Assembly: GCF_000691165.1 (NCBI RefSeq)
Contig: NZ_ASJD01000002.1
Coordinates: 372,001 to 436,000, forward strand
Direction of reading: 5' to 3'
DNA from: Bacillus safensis FO-36b
GTDB taxonomy: Bacteria > Bacillota > Bacilli > Bacillales > Bacillaceae
Length of the DNA stretch: 64,000 nucleotides
The position numbers and the translations under genes were made by a program. The number at the start of each line of letters is the position of its first letter. The first letter of the stretch is position 1. Positions 8,975 to 23,378 of this stretch are shown piece by piece. The notes under the pieces were generated by a model that saw only the letters and a list, made by a program, of their open reading frames with translations, did no database searches and was not told where the DNA came from.

Positions 8975-8975
<1 letters not shown>
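8931..8975. terminator. Bidirectional terminator between ywmA and atpC
   Basis: AATCCTTCTTATCAC and its exact complement GTGATAAGAAGGATT surround an AG loop. T/A runs on both sides serve both ywmA (+) and the atp operon (-). Confidence 0.9.
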
Positions 8976-9382
<407 letters not shown>

Positions 9383-9394
9383 CTAAGGACCAGA

Positions 9395-10834
<1,440 letters not shown>

Positions 10835-10840
10835 TTATTT

Positions 10841-11725
<885 letters not shown>

Positions 11726-11795
11726 TCAGGAATCCGTGTTCATTTACGTGAAAAGAGAGAAAAAGAGAATCTTTTTCTCTCGGAAAGATTACTAA

Positions 11796-13862
<2,067 letters not shown>

Positions 13863-13866
<4 letters not shown>

Positions 13867-14384
13867 CGGCTTTCGCCTGCCTCTTTAAGGTACTCTTGAA
13901 TCAATTTCTCTTGTGCCTGCTCATCAAGTTCTTTTTCAATCACTTTAGATGCAATCAGCACAGATAGTGATGCAACCTGCTCACGCAGTGCAGCCACAGC
14001 TTGTTCTTTTTCTTTCACGATTTCAGTTCTAGCAGACTCTTTCAAGCGCTCTGATTCTTGACGTGCTGCTTGAATGATCTCTTCTTTTTGTTTCTCACCA
14101 ATCTTTTTCGCATTTTCGATGAGTGTATGTGATTCTTCGCGTGCTTCTTTCAATAAGACACGTTGTTCTTCAAGAAGCTTTTCAGCTTGAACGTGCTTTT
14201 CTTCAGCACTTGAAATTTCATTTCCTATATAATCTTCACGCTGTTTCATAATCCCTAATAAAGGCTTAAGCGCAAATTTCTTTAAAAGTGCAAGCAAGAT
14301 GAGCATAGCGATAAGCTGGAATAACATATCACCGGCGTTGAAGCTTAAGCCCCCTGCTCCTAAAACCACTGGTAACTGAGACAT
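13863..14384 (-). CDS. atpF: ATP synthase Fo b subunit
   Basis: 173 residues. One N-terminal membrane helix ([21 protein letters not shown]) is followed by a long charged, heptad-like helix (residues 45-160) that dimerises as the peripheral stalk. A few extra residues (GAGG) lie near the N-terminus compared with B. subtilis. It overlaps atpH by 4 bp and is separated from atpE by a 120-bp spacer holding a hairpin. Confidence 0.97.
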
Positions 14385-14438
14385 TTAGTACGGCAACTCC
14401 CTTCTTTAAATAATATGTTAAGAAACAAAACATAAAGG

Positions 14439-14475
14439 AATGGCGAAGTTTCGAACTAATCTGATCTTCGCCATT
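14439..14475 (-). other. Intercistronic hairpin between atpE and atpF
   Basis: AATGGCGAAG (14439-14448) and CTTCGCCATT (14466-14475) are perfect 10-bp arms around a 17-nt loop, with no T run behind. In ATP synthase operons such structures are thought to stabilise the atpE message or tune the high c-subunit yield; for this site that is inference. Confidence 0.6.
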
Positions 14476-14504
14476 AAAATTCATATTAGAACGCTTCTCA
14501 CATA

Positions 14505-14732
<228 letters not shown>

Positions 14733-14765
14733 TTAAAATAACGTCCTTTTTGGACTCTCAATTTT

Positions 14766-15887
<1,122 letters not shown>

Positions 15888-15891
<4 letters not shown>

Positions 15892-16058
15892 TCATCTGAC
15901 TCCCGATGAAAAGTATTGTAAAAAAGGTGATAAATGGTGATGAAAACTGCGTAGAAGACGCTTATGATAAGCCGTCCTATTCGAAAAAAATCAATCACCC
16001 ATCGGTCTAATTGCACAATCAGACTTGAAATCTTTAGATCTATGGGATGCTGCTTCAT
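15888..16058 (-). CDS. Candidate small membrane protein before atpI
   Basis: 56 residues from ATG 16058 (TTG 16070 would give 60). One hydrophobic segment (LIISVFYAVFITIYHLFY) and a charged tail ending in ESDE. The stop overlaps the atpI start in ATGA, and the atp promoter lies upstream, so the frame is inside the atp transcript. Some bacilli have a small membrane gene, atpZ, in this place; AtpZ has two membrane helices and I cannot claim homology. The ribosome-binding site is weak (AGGG, 13 bases away). It may be a coupling leader frame or a real subunit-like protein. Confidence 0.4.
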
Positions 16059-16150
16059 TCGTTGATACAAACCCTGATTATTAAAGGGTTCACAATGAGG
16101 ATTAGTAGAGTGCTATAGGCTATGAAAACCTTACCATAATACCCTCGTTT

Positions 16151-16179
16151 AGCATACAATAGCGTCTATGATGTGTCAA
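16151..16179 (-). promoter_or_regulatory. Sigma-A promoter of the atp operon
   Basis: On the minus strand TTGACA (16174-16179), 17 bp, TATGCT (16151-16156). It precedes the small frame and atpI and follows the upp terminator. Confidence 0.85.
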
Positions 16180-16342
16180 TCGGTTGAAAGTTAAAAAACT
16201 TTTCTATAGTGATAGAGCACACAAAATGTTCACAATTTCATCAAACTTTAGGAGAGATGTGACAATCATTGAAAAAAACAGCCAATGTTCAGTATACATT
16301 GATTTTTCTAAGAACGGTATCAACCGTTTGTCATATATTTCA

Positions 16343-16376
16343 AAAAGCCCACATGCACGTTTGCATGTGGGCTTTT
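16343..16376. terminator. upp terminator
   Basis: AAAAGCCCACATGCA and its complement pair perfectly around a short loop, 12 bp after the upp stop codon. T/A runs on both sides. Confidence 0.92.
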
Positions 16377-16388
16377 ATTAAGACTTTC

Positions 16389-17018
16389 TTATTTCGTTCC
16401 GTACATACGGTCACCAGCATCACCAAGACCTGGGATGATGTAACCTTTTTCGTTTAGTTTCTCATCTAATGCTGCAATGTAGATATCAACATCTGGATGA
16501 TGCTTTTGCATTTCCTCTACACCTTCAGGGGCAGCAATCAGACACATAAAGCGAATGTTTTTCGCACCGCGTTTTTTCAAGCTGTTTAACGCTTCGACTG
16601 CAGAGCCGCCAGTTGCAAGCATTGGGTCTACTACGATAAATTCACGTTCTTCCACATCAGATGGAAGCTTCACATAATATTCAACAGGCTTTAATGTTTT
16701 CGGATCACGGTATAAACCAACATGTCCCACTTTAGCAGCTGGAATGAGTTTCAAAATCCCGTCTACCATTCCAAGACCTGCTCTTAAAATTGGCACAACA
16801 CCGAGTTTCTTCCCTGAGATCACGTTTGATTTCGCTACTTGTACAGGTGTTTCTACATCTACCTCTTCAAGCGGTAAATCTCTTGTGATTTCAAATGCCA
16901 TTAATGTTGCAACTTCATCCACTAGCTCTCTAAATTCTTTAGTTCCTGTATGAACGTCACGAATATATGTAAGTTTGTGCTGAATAAGCGGGTGATCAAA
17001 TACATAAACCTTTGCCAT
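16389..17018 (-). CDS. upp: Uracil phosphoribosyltransferase
   Basis: 209 residues. Converts uracil and PRPP to UMP in pyrimidine salvage. The PRPP-binding loop is [16 protein letters not shown]; the uracil-binding C-terminus ([17 protein letters not shown]) is complete. It has its own promoter at 17075-17103 and terminator, between glyA and the atp operon as in B. subtilis. Confidence 0.97.
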   Translation of the reverse strand: MAKVYVFDHPLIQHKLTYIRDVHTGTKEFRELVDEVATLMAFEITRDLPLEEVDVETPVQVAKSNVISGKKLGVVPILRAGLGMVDGILKLIPAAKVGHVGLYRDPKTLKPVEYYVKLPSDVEEREFIVVDPMLATGGSAVEALNSLKKRGAKNIRFMCLIAAPEGVEEMQKHHPDVDIYIAALDEKLNEKGYIIPGLGDAGDRMYGTK

Positions 17019-17074
17019 TGCTTGCTACAACTCCTTTTCTGTCATCTTCCGGTGAACTTTGCACACTTCCTACA

Positions 17075-17103
17075 ATTCTACATAAAAAGACATCATCTTT
17101 CAA
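17075..17103 (-). promoter_or_regulatory. Sigma-A promoter of upp
   Basis: On the minus strand TTGAAA (17098-17103), 17 bp, TAGAAT (17075-17080), 57 bp before the upp ATG. Confidence 0.75.
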
Positions 17104-17121
17104 TATGATTCGCAAATCCTA

Positions 17122-17161
17122 CAAAAAAAACCCACATGCCAAATATAGGCAAATGGGTCTG
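17122..17161 (-). terminator. glyA terminator
   Basis: On the minus strand ACCCATTTGCC and GGCATGTGGGT pair with one mismatch, followed by eight T. It starts 4 bp after the glyA stop. Confidence 0.85.
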
Positions 17162-17165
17162 TTTT

Positions 17166-18413
17166 TTAATAATCTAATTCGTTATATAGAGGGAAACGGG
17201 CCGTAAGATCAGATACACGCTTTTTCGCCTCTTCTAATTTCGCTTCATCTTCATGATGTTTTAGCGCAAGTGCAATAATGGAACCGACTTCTTTCATCGC
17301 TTCTTGATCAAAACCGCGGCTTGTTACTGCTGCTGTACCTACACGTACACCACTTGTGACAAATGGTTTCTCTGGATCATAAGGAATTGCATTTTTGTTC
17401 ACTGTAATACCGATTTCATCAAGAACGTTTTCTGCAATTTTTCCTGTGATGCCAAGAGAACGCAAGTCGATGAGAACAAGATGGTTATCTGTTCCGCCAG
17501 ACACAAGCTGAATATCTTCAGATAAAAGAGTTTCAGCTAGTTGTTTTGCATTATCAATGACGTTTTGTGCATATGTTTTGAAATCTCCGTTCAATACTTC
17601 ACCGAAAGAAACAGCTTTTGCAGAGATGACATGCATAAGTGGTCCACCTTGAATACCAGGGAAGATCGATTTGTCGATCTTTTTACCAAACTCTTCACGA
17701 CATAGGATCATTCCGCCGCGAGGTCCGCGTAATGTTTTGTGAGTTGTCGTTGTCACAAAATCTGCGTAAGGAACTGGATTTGGATGAAGACCTGCTGCAA
17801 CAAGACCAGCAATGTGAGCCATGTCGACCATAAAGTAAGCACCGACTTCATCAGCAATCTCACGGAACTTTTTGAAATCAATTTGACGTGGGTATGCACT
17901 TGCACCCGCAACGATAAGTTTCGGCTTATGTTCACGTGCTTTTTCAAGTACATCTTGATAGTCGATATGCTGAGTTTCTTTATCTACACCATATTCTACA
18001 AAGTTGTACTGTACACCACTAAAGTTTACAGGGCTTCCGTGTGTTAAATGCCCGCCATGTGATAAGTTCATGCCCAGTACTGTATCGCCATGCTCAAGAA
18101 TTGTAAAGTATACGGCCATGTTCGCTTGAGCACCTGAGTGAGGCTGTACGTTCACATACTCAGCGCCAAAAATTTCTTTTGCGCGGTCACGTGCGATATC
18201 TTCCACAACGTCTACATGTTCACAGCCGCCATAGTAGCGTTTACCAGGATAGCCCTCAGCGTATTTGTTTGTTAATACAGAGCCCTGTGCTTCCATGACT
18301 GCTTCGCTTACGAAGTTTTCTGATGCAATTAATTCGATTTTGTCCTGCTGGCGTTTCCGCTCTAGTTGAATTGCTTTGAATACTTGTGCGTCTTGCTCAG
18401 GTAAATGTTTCAT
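17166..18413 (-). CDS. glyA: Serine hydroxymethyltransferase
   Basis: 415 residues from ATG 18413 ([15 protein letters not shown]); the frame is open 52 codons further but only this start has a ribosome-binding site (GAGAGGAT) and the family length. PLP enzyme that converts serine and tetrahydrofolate to glycine and 5,10-methylene-THF. The PLP lysine is in [28 protein letters not shown] and SHGGHLTHG are the substrate motifs. In B. subtilis the gene is repressed by PurR; a PurBox-like half site is noted upstream under findings. Confidence 0.97.
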   Translation of the reverse strand: MKHLPEQDAQVFKAIQLERKRQQDKIELIASENFVSEAVMEAQGSVLTNKYAEGYPGKRYYGGCEHVDVVEDIARDRAKEIFGAEYVNVQPHSGAQANMAVYFTILEHGDTVLGMNLSHGGHLTHGSPVNFSGVQYNFVEYGVDKETQHIDYQDVLEKAREHKPKLIVAGASAYPRQIDFKKFREIADEVGAYFMVDMAHIAGLVAAGLHPNPVPYADFVTTTTHKTLRGPRGGMILCREEFGKKIDKSIFPGIQGGPLMHVISAKAVSFGEVLNGDFKTYAQNVIDNAKQLAETLLSEDIQLVSGGTDNHLVLIDLRSLGITGKIAENVLDEIGITVNKNAIPYDPEKPFVTSGVRVGTAAVTSRGFDQEAMKEVGSIIALALKHHEDEAKLEEAKKRVSDLTARFPLYNELDY

Positions 18414-18461
18414 CAGCGAAATCCTCTCCAATCTATTTCCATTCGATGTTTTCACCATCTC

Positions 18462-18491
18462 ATTGTACACGGTTTTTGAGTAAAATGTAAA
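18462..18491 (-). promoter_or_regulatory. Sigma-A promoter of glyA
   Basis: On the minus strand TTTACA (18486-18491), 18 bp, TACAAT (18462-18467), about 50 bp before the ATG. Confidence 0.65.
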
Positions 18492-18590
18492 AGTTTTTTT
18501 TGGAAAATCGACTTCTTTTTTATGAAAACCCGAATATTCAAGTGGTAAAGCGTCTTCATCATTCAACATTATATTAGAAATATATCGAAG

Positions 18591-19130
18591 CTATGATCTT
18601 GTATAAACGGCTCGTTCTCCGCCAATCAGCTTCGGACGCGTTTTCGCAAAAGTCACATGTGCATGTCCTAATCGATGACGACTGAGGCGGACAGGTACAG
18701 CAACTCTCTTTAAGTGCATCCCAATTAACGTATCGCCAATATCAATTCCAGCATGTGCCTCAATGCATTCGACTAATACAGGATGTTCCATTTGCTGATA
18801 CGCATGAGCCGCCATCGAACCACCCGCCTTGCGGACAGGTACTGCAGCTACGATCTCCAGGTTAAAACGGAAAGCCGCTTCTTCTTCAACAACAAGGGCA
18901 CGATTTAGATGTTCACAGCATTGAAAGGCGAGCTCGATGCCGGTCTCTCGTCTTAACTGATCCAATTCTTGATAGATAGAGGCAGCAATTTGCTCACTTC
19001 CTGCAGTACCAATATGCTCACCAGCCACTTCTGACGTACTGCAGCCAATGACTAAGATTTGCCCGGCACGCAATTCAACTGTTTGATGAAACTCTTTTAA
19101 CATTTCAAGCCAATCTTGACCAATGTTCAT
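18591..19130 (-). CDS. ywlG: YwlG, TIGR01440 family protein
   Basis: 179 residues. Matches the YwlG family of conserved Firmicute proteins of unknown function. Conserved segments include [15 protein letters not shown] near the N-terminus, [12 protein letters not shown] and [17 protein letters not shown]. The two adjacent cysteines and histidine in QCCEHLNR could bind a metal or act in catalysis, but this is speculation. AAGGAG precedes the ATG. It is 12 bp after ywlF, so the two are likely co-transcribed. Confidence 0.88.
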   Translation of the reverse strand: MNIGQDWLEMLKEFHQTVELRAGQILVIGCSTSEVAGEHIGTAGSEQIAASIYQELDQLRRETGIELAFQCCEHLNRALVVEEEAAFRFNLEIVAAVPVRKAGGSMAAHAYQQMEHPVLVECIEAHAGIDIGDTLIGMHLKRVAVPVRLSRHRLGHAHVTFAKTRPKLIGGERAVYTRS

Positions 19131-19142
19131 GTTAAGCGCTCC

Positions 19143-19592
19143 TTATAGGTGCTTTTCTTCGTAATCAGCAATTTTGCCAATCCGCACAGCATGGCGTCCT
19201 GCTGTAAACTCTGTCGTCAGCCAAATGTGCGCAATCTCACGTGCTAATCCTGGCCCAATCACTCGCTCTCCCATCGCAAGAACGTTCGTATCATTATGTT
19301 CTCTCGTTGCTTTCGCACTAAATGTATCATGAGCCAATGCACAGCGAATTCCTTTTACTTTATTTGCTGAGATGCTCATGCCGATGCCTGTCCCACAAAT
19401 TAAAATGCCGCGGTCGACTTCTCCGTTTGCCACCATATTGGCTACAGGGAAAGCATAATCTGGGTAGTCTACAGAACCTGATCCGCATTCACAACCCATA
19501 TCAATGTATTCAATCTTCAATTCATCCATCAGTTGTTTGATTTCTTCACGAATATTCGTTCCGCCGTGATCGGATGCAATGGCTACTTTCAT
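19143..19592 (-). CDS. ywlF: Ribose 5-phosphate isomerase B
   Basis: 149 residues, RpiB/LacA-LacB family. Interconverts ribose 5-phosphate and ribulose 5-phosphate in the pentose phosphate pathway. The signature GILICGTGIGMSISANK carries the catalytic cysteine; the N-terminal SDHGG and the HDTFSA segment hold the other active-site residues. Strong site TAGGAGGAATTG before the ATG. Upstream of ywlG in the same transcript. Confidence 0.93.
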   Translation of the reverse strand: MKVAIASDHGGTNIREEIKQLMDELKIEYIDMGCECGSGSVDYPDYAFPVANMVANGEVDRGILICGTGIGMSISANKVKGIRCALAHDTFSAKATREHNDTNVLAMGERVIGPGLAREIAHIWLTTEFTAGRHAVRIGKIADYEEKHL

Positions 19593-19695
19593 CGGGCAAT
19601 TCCTCCTAAGGGTGAGTTGATCTGTTATGTCTTACATTCATTCTTTATTTACAGTTATATTTTAACCTCTGCCTAGTGATTTGCAAACAATAGCA

Positions 19696-19720
19696 GAAAA
19701 ACCGTTGAGGCAACGGTTTT
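19696..19720. terminator. ywlE terminator
   Basis: AAAACCGTTG and CAACGGTTTT pair around a 3-nt loop, 5 bp after the ywlE stop, with T runs on the minus strand. Confidence 0.85.
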
Positions 19721-19725
19721 ACAGG

Positions 19726-20184
19726 TTATCTATTATGATGATCTTTTTTCAGCTTCTCAGCAAGCTGATACAGTAAGGCTTCTAGTTCATCTCGTGTTTC
19801 CTGATAAACAGAAAGACTTCCTCCAAACGGATCGGATACATCGCCTTCTGTTCCTGTCGCAAATTCCTTTAAAGTGAAGACCTTGCCTTTTGCATGCGCA
19901 TATTGCTCTGCAATCAACTGTTTATGCTGCATCGTCATCGTGAAGACGTAATGAGCTTCGCGCAGAAGATCCTCTGTCAATTTTGATGATGAGTGATTTA
20001 GTGGAATGCTTTTCTCAAATAATGCTTCGATCGCTTGAGGAGAAGCCTTCCCTTCATCGGAGGCAAAAATGCCCGCTGATTTTACAGTGACCTCTAAACC
20101 TTTTTCATCTGCAATTGAAGCAAAAAGGGCTTGAGCCATTGGACTTCTGCATGTATTTCCCGTACAAACAAATAAGATTTTCAT
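19726..20184 (-). CDS. ywlE: Protein-arginine-phosphatase YwlE
   Basis: 152 residues from ATG 20184, which has GGAGGGCGAAAG upstream; a longer frame to 20217 has no site. Low-molecular-weight phosphatase fold with the P-loop CTGNTCRS (C7, C12, R13) and the general acid D118 in SDPFGG. T11 in the loop is the residue that, in B. subtilis YwlE, gives arginine-phosphate specificity, so this enzyme should reverse McsB protein-arginine phosphorylation in the heat-shock and ClpCP degradation system. Confidence 0.95.
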   Translation of the reverse strand: MKILFVCTGNTCRSPMAQALFASIADEKGLEVTVKSAGIFASDEGKASPQAIEALFEKSIPLNHSSSKLTEDLLREAHYVFTMTMQHKQLIAEQYAHAKGKVFTLKEFATGTEGDVSDPFGGSLSVYQETRDELEALLYQLAEKLKKDHHNR

Positions 20185-20247
20185 CTTTCGCCCTCCTTTT
20201 CTTCTATTATATAGCATTTCATTCTACATGTTATGTAAGGAGATTGG

Positions 20248-20802
20248 CTAGAGCGGAAATAATAATTTGATACCAAAGGCTAGTAAAATGATTCCGCCAA
20301 GCGCGCCGCTATATGAGCCAACCCATGACCGAACCTGTTTACCGAGTAATAATCCGAGCCATGTGAGGAGCATACTAAAAAAACCAAACAATAATATAGT
20401 CATCCACACCTGGGAACCGTAAATCCCAAGACTTAAACCAACGGAGAAGCTGTCTAGGCTTACACTTGTAGCAAAAAGAACGAGACCAGCCCCAACAGGT
20501 GCGATAAAGGGCTTATCCTCTTTGCGGATAGAAGCAACAATCATTTGCAGTCCCAGCACCAAAAGCAGCGCCCCGCCGATATAGGTGGCAAGTAGACCGA
20601 GCCATCCGGATAAGAGCTGACCTGTCAGCATGCCAAAAAGCGGCATAAACATATGAAATATCCCAATGACAAGTCCAATATAAATGATCTGGCGGAACCT
20701 CAGCTGAATCATCCCCATACCAAGTCCAACCGAAAAAGCATCCATCCCAAGTGCAAAAGCCATGATGCTGAGTGTCAGCAATTCGCCAGCTAGTTCGTTC
20801 AT
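20248..20802 (-). CDS. mntP: Manganese exporter MntP
   Basis: 184 residues from ATG 20802 with AAGGGGG upstream. Six predicted membrane helices in two related halves, each with a conserved aspartate motif ([34 protein letters not shown]) that forms the Mn(II) path. Corresponds to YwlD of B. subtilis. It follows ywlC by 60 bp; an inverted repeat in that gap overlaps the ribosome-binding site. Confidence 0.93.
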   Translation of the reverse strand: MNELAGELLTLSIMAFALGMDAFSVGLGMGMIQLRFRQIIYIGLVIGIFHMFMPLFGMLTGQLLSGWLGLLATYIGGALLLVLGLQMIVASIRKEDKPFIAPVGAGLVLFATSVSLDSFSVGLSLGIYGSQVWMTILLFGFFSMLLTWLGLLLGKQVRSWVGSYSGALGGIILLAFGIKLLFPL

Positions 20803-20812
20803 GTAAATCCCC

Positions 20813-20851
20813 CTTGGACACACATTCTCCTTTAACCTATGTTTGTCCAAG
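20813..20851 (-). other. Inverted repeat overlapping the mntP ribosome-binding site
   Basis: CTTGGACA (20813-20820) and TGTCCAAG (20844-20851) are perfect 8-bp arms with a 23-nt loop. In the mRNA the distal arm runs into the AAGGGGG Shine-Dalgarno sequence, so folding could hide it. Confidence 0.45.
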
Positions 20852-20862
20852 AAAGGTTAGAA

Positions 20863-21915
20863 CTATTGGAACGAAGGGAGTGTACGCCCTCCTGCGGCTT
20901 TTTGCAGACGGTTCATAATGGCAGAACCAACTCCCTGCTCTGAAAAGGCTTCTGAAATAATCAAGTCTACATCTGTTTCATCAAATTGTCTCAGTACACG
21001 ATAGAGGTTTGCAGCAACCGTTTCAGATTTTTCTCTATATCCACAGCTGTACACAACATCTGCCGCAAACAGCGATTTCTTTTCTTCTGTTGTCAGCACT
21101 CCGACTTTTAGACCTTCAGCTTTGTATTTCTGAATGTGACGCTGCATTTCTTCATCACTTCCATGAAAGATATACATCTGGGCTTCAGGTGCATAATGTG
21201 TGTATTTCATTCCCGGCGATACAGGCGCTTCGTCCTTTTTTGTCAGCCCTGGGTCCACACTCACCGTCCCCACGACCTCTTCTAATGCTTCTTTTGTAAT
21301 TCCGCCTGGTCTTAAAATCACTGGGGTCTCACCTGCACAGGATACAACCGTTGACTCAACGCCAATTCCAGTTGAACCGCCATCCACAATCCCAGCGATT
21401 CTCCCTTCGAGATCACTCGCTACATGGTCAGCTTGTGTTGGTGAAGGTTTTCCCGAACGATTGGCACTTGGTGCAGCAATTGGCAGACCAGCTGCTCGAA
21501 TCAGCTCAAGCGCAATGGGATGGTCAGGCATTCTCACACCTACTGTGGATAAACCTGCTGTAACCTGCTTTGATAAAGTGCCCGGCTTACACGGAAGAAC
21601 GATGGTTAAGGCGCCCGGCCAAAAGGCATCCATCAGCGCCTTCGCTTTTTCGCTTTCTATTTGTGCAAATTCGTGAAGCTGCTGAACCTCCGCAATGTGA
21701 ACAATCAACGGATTATCACTCGGACGCCCTTTCGCTTCATAAATTTTCATAACGGCTTCTGTCTCTTTCGCATTTGCCCCGAGTCCGTAAACGGTCTCTG
21801 TCGGGAACGCAACCACTTCATTTTGCTGCAGCAGATCGGCCGCCTGTTTAATTTGTGGATAGTATGTGGATAAATCCTTTTCTACATCCACAGACCACCT
21901 TTTTGTATTTAACAT
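20863..21915 (-). CDS. ywlC: Threonylcarbamoyl-AMP synthase (Sua5/YwlC)
   Basis: 350 residues from ATG 21915 (ATG 21918 directly before it is the alternative); AAAGGAG lies upstream. Makes threonylcarbamoyl-AMP from Thr, bicarbonate and ATP for tRNA t6A37 modification. N-terminal YrdC domain (residues about 15-205) with FPTETVYGLGANA, KGRPSDNPLIVHI and SANRSGKPSPT, plus the extra C-terminal Sua5 domain (about 230-350). The 5' end of the gene and the gap before it contain several DnaA boxes. Confidence 0.95.
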   Translation of the reverse strand: MLNTKRWSVDVEKDLSTYYPQIKQAADLLQQNEVVAFPTETVYGLGANAKETEAVMKIYEAKGRPSDNPLIVHIAEVQQLHEFAQIESEKAKALMDAFWPGALTIVLPCKPGTLSKQVTAGLSTVGVRMPDHPIALELIRAAGLPIAAPSANRSGKPSPTQADHVASDLEGRIAGIVDGGSTGIGVESTVVSCAGETPVILRPGGITKEALEEVVGTVSVDPGLTKKDEAPVSPGMKYTHYAPEAQMYIFHGSDEEMQRHIQKYKAEGLKVGVLTTEEKKSLFAADVVYSCGYREKSETVAANLYRVLRQFDETDVDLIISEAFSEQGVGSAIMNRLQKAAGGRTLPSFQ

Positions 21916-22061
21916 CATACAAACTCCTTTTAAAAAAAGATAAAACTGTTGATATATCTCAATTATCCTTTTGAAAGTATAAAAGATGATGATCAATAAA
22001 ACAAGCGTTGTCCACAATTTGTGGATAACGCTTGTTTAGTAGTGGATAAGTATGTGTATAA
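21854..22061. promoter_or_regulatory. DnaA-box cluster at ywlC
   Basis: Against TTATNCACA/TGTGNATAA there are full matches at 21865-21873 (TGTGGATAA), 22020-22028 (TGTGGATAA) and 22053-22061 (TGTGTATAA), and one-mismatch boxes at 21854-21862, 22008-22016 and 22041-22049. Six boxes in about 210 bp span the start of ywlC and its upstream gap. B. subtilis has DnaA-bound clusters outside oriC, and I recall ywlC as one of them. Confidence 0.7.
21996..22038 (-). terminator. Terminator-like hairpin after ywlB
   Basis: ACAAGCGTTGTCCACA (22001-22016) and TGTGGATAACGCTTGT (22020-22035) pair over 16 bp with one G-T pair; the minus strand continues TTTATTG. The stem contains two facing DnaA boxes, so it may have a double role. 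Confidence 0.6.
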
Positions 22062-22077
22062 GTCCATCATTTTGTGA

Positions 22078-22521
22078 TTAACTGCCTTTTTTTTGCAGGA
22101 CCACAGCCTGTTCTTTCCCCAATGTCTCTTTTGCATGTGCTGAGCTCCATATGCTTTCTGGAATTTCCTCTAAAGGCGTAAAGCCCATTAATGCCAAAAA
22201 ATCATGGGAAGAGGAATGGTTTGCGACGACATAAAAAGTATCCACACCCATTTTTTCACCGAGCGTTTGAACACTTTGGAACAAAGAGACAATGTGTCCC
22301 TGACCGAGCTTATCTGATATGACAAGAGACCGCAGCAATCCCTCTTGTTCATTGAGCTGTTCAAGACCTAAGCAGCCTGCCAGCTGACCATCCGCATCTT
22401 CCATCACTACAAATGCCGTTCGCTCCGCAAGCGTTACTCCGCCTTTTGCTTGTCCCTTTTCAAGAAAAGCATTGATCGCCGGGACATCTTGTTCTGTGGC
22501 TATTCTTAATTGATAATACAT
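22078..22521 (-). CDS. ywlB: GNAT family N-acetyltransferase YwlB
   Basis: 147 residues. GNAT fold: N-terminal beta strand and helix (YQLRIATEQDVPAINAFLE), acceptor-side strand (FVVMEDADGQLAGCLGLE) and an LRSLVISDKLGQGHIVSLF segment at the acetyl-CoA site, where the usual Q/RxxGxG/A is replaced by DKLGQGH. Substrate unknown. AGAGGTGAAAGC precedes the ATG. It lies just before the DnaA-box region and ywlC. Confidence 0.85.
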   Translation of the reverse strand: MYYQLRIATEQDVPAINAFLEKGQAKGGVTLAERTAFVVMEDADGQLAGCLGLEQLNEQEGLLRSLVISDKLGQGHIVSLFQSVQTLGEKMGVDTFYVVANHSSSHDFLALMGFTPLEEIPESIWSSAHAKETLGKEQAVVLQKKGS

Positions 22522-22584
22522 GCTTTCACCTCTTTTTGTTCTCTTACTTCAACTCTATGAGGCAAAAACCGATTTATACCTTTT

Positions 22585-23241
22585 TTAAGAGAAAAGACTA
22601 GAGACCCATTCAAACAAAAAGAACTTCACTTCACCTGTCTCTTCTTCCTCTTCTTTCACCACTTCATTAACAGACTCTTTCGTTTGCTGCGCTGTCACTT
22701 GTTTATCATCATCCCCTTCTGGTGAGGCGATGGCTTCTCCGTTTGAAAAATCGATAAAGCAGAGCGGCGGAAATAACACACACCACCAGTTGGCTCCGTC
22801 TCCTTCTCCAAGCGTAATTAAAATGGCTTCATATTTCCCAGCAGGGTAGACGAAATTTCCATAGAGCTTTGTTGGAAATGAAGCTTTTTGAAAACTGACC
22901 GATACGGATTGATCTATGTGCTGTTCCTTCAATTTCGCTTTGGTGATACGATTGATTTCTGGCAGCTTTGATCGAATGACACGTCTTGCTTCTTCAATGG
23001 ATGTGAGGTCTTTGACCCACTCTGTCATACTCGCATTGACCTCGTCACGAATACTTCTTTTCACATCCTGATCCGCTGAACGATCACTATTTGCTAAAAT
23101 GCGTAATCGAATCGCTTCATCTGGTATGACAACAGGCTGATTTGCAGAAGCAGCCGCTGTCTCCTCTCTGCCAAGATTTGCAAAAGCACCGCATAATAAT
23201 AGAAACATATAAAGACAAATCATCGTTTTACTTTTCAACAT
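22585..23241 (-). CDS. spoIIR: Stage II sporulation protein R
   Basis: 218 residues. SpoIIR is made in the forespore, secreted into the intermembrane space, and signals SpoIIGA to process pro-sigma-E in the mother cell. Seen here: an N-terminal signal segment (SKTMICLYMFLLLCGAFA) and the family core IPDEAIRLRILANSDRSADQ, with FVYPAGKYEAILITLGEGDGANWWCVLFPPLCF near the C-terminus. A sigma-F promoter precedes it. Confidence 0.95.
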   Translation of the reverse strand: MLKSKTMICLYMFLLLCGAFANLGREETAAASANQPVVIPDEAIRLRILANSDRSADQDVKRSIRDEVNASMTEWVKDLTSIEEARRVIRSKLPEINRITKAKLKEQHIDQSVSVSFQKASFPTKLYGNFVYPAGKYEAILITLGEGDGANWWCVLFPPLCFIDFSNGEAIASPEGDDDKQVTAQQTKESVNEVVKEEEEETGEVKFFLFEWVSSLFS

Positions 23242-23276
23242 TGTGTGTTCCCCCCACTTTTTCTCTTCGCTACAAA

Positions 23277-23306
23277 CATTGTGTCCAGGAAACCCATCTC
23301 ATAAAC
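23277..23306 (-). promoter_or_regulatory. Sigma-F promoter of spoIIR
   Basis: On the minus strand GTTTA (23302-23306), 15 bp, GGACACAATG (23277-23286). The -10 element fits the sigma-F form GGnnAnAnTn at every fixed base. It ends 36 bp before the spoIIR ATG. Confidence 0.7.
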
Positions 23307-23344
23307 AGTCAACATGATTTTTTTAATAGATTATGAGTCAAAAA

Positions 23345-23378
23345 CAAAAAAGCCGTTCTCATTAAGAACGACTTTTGA
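23345..23378 (-). terminator. Terminator overlapping the end of the lipoprotein gene
   Basis: On the minus strand AAGTCGTTCT and AGAACGGCTT pair with one G-U, followed by six T. The TAA stop codon of the lipoprotein gene lies in the loop. Confidence 0.85.

Noticed and set aside
20803-20862. Manganese (yybP-ykoY) riboswitch before mntP
   Set aside because: The gap is only 60 bp and lacks the conserved loop motifs; only a simple inverted repeat is present.
21200-21676. Plus-strand frame of 158 codons
   Set aside because: Antisense of ywlC with no ribosome-binding site and no recognisable domain.
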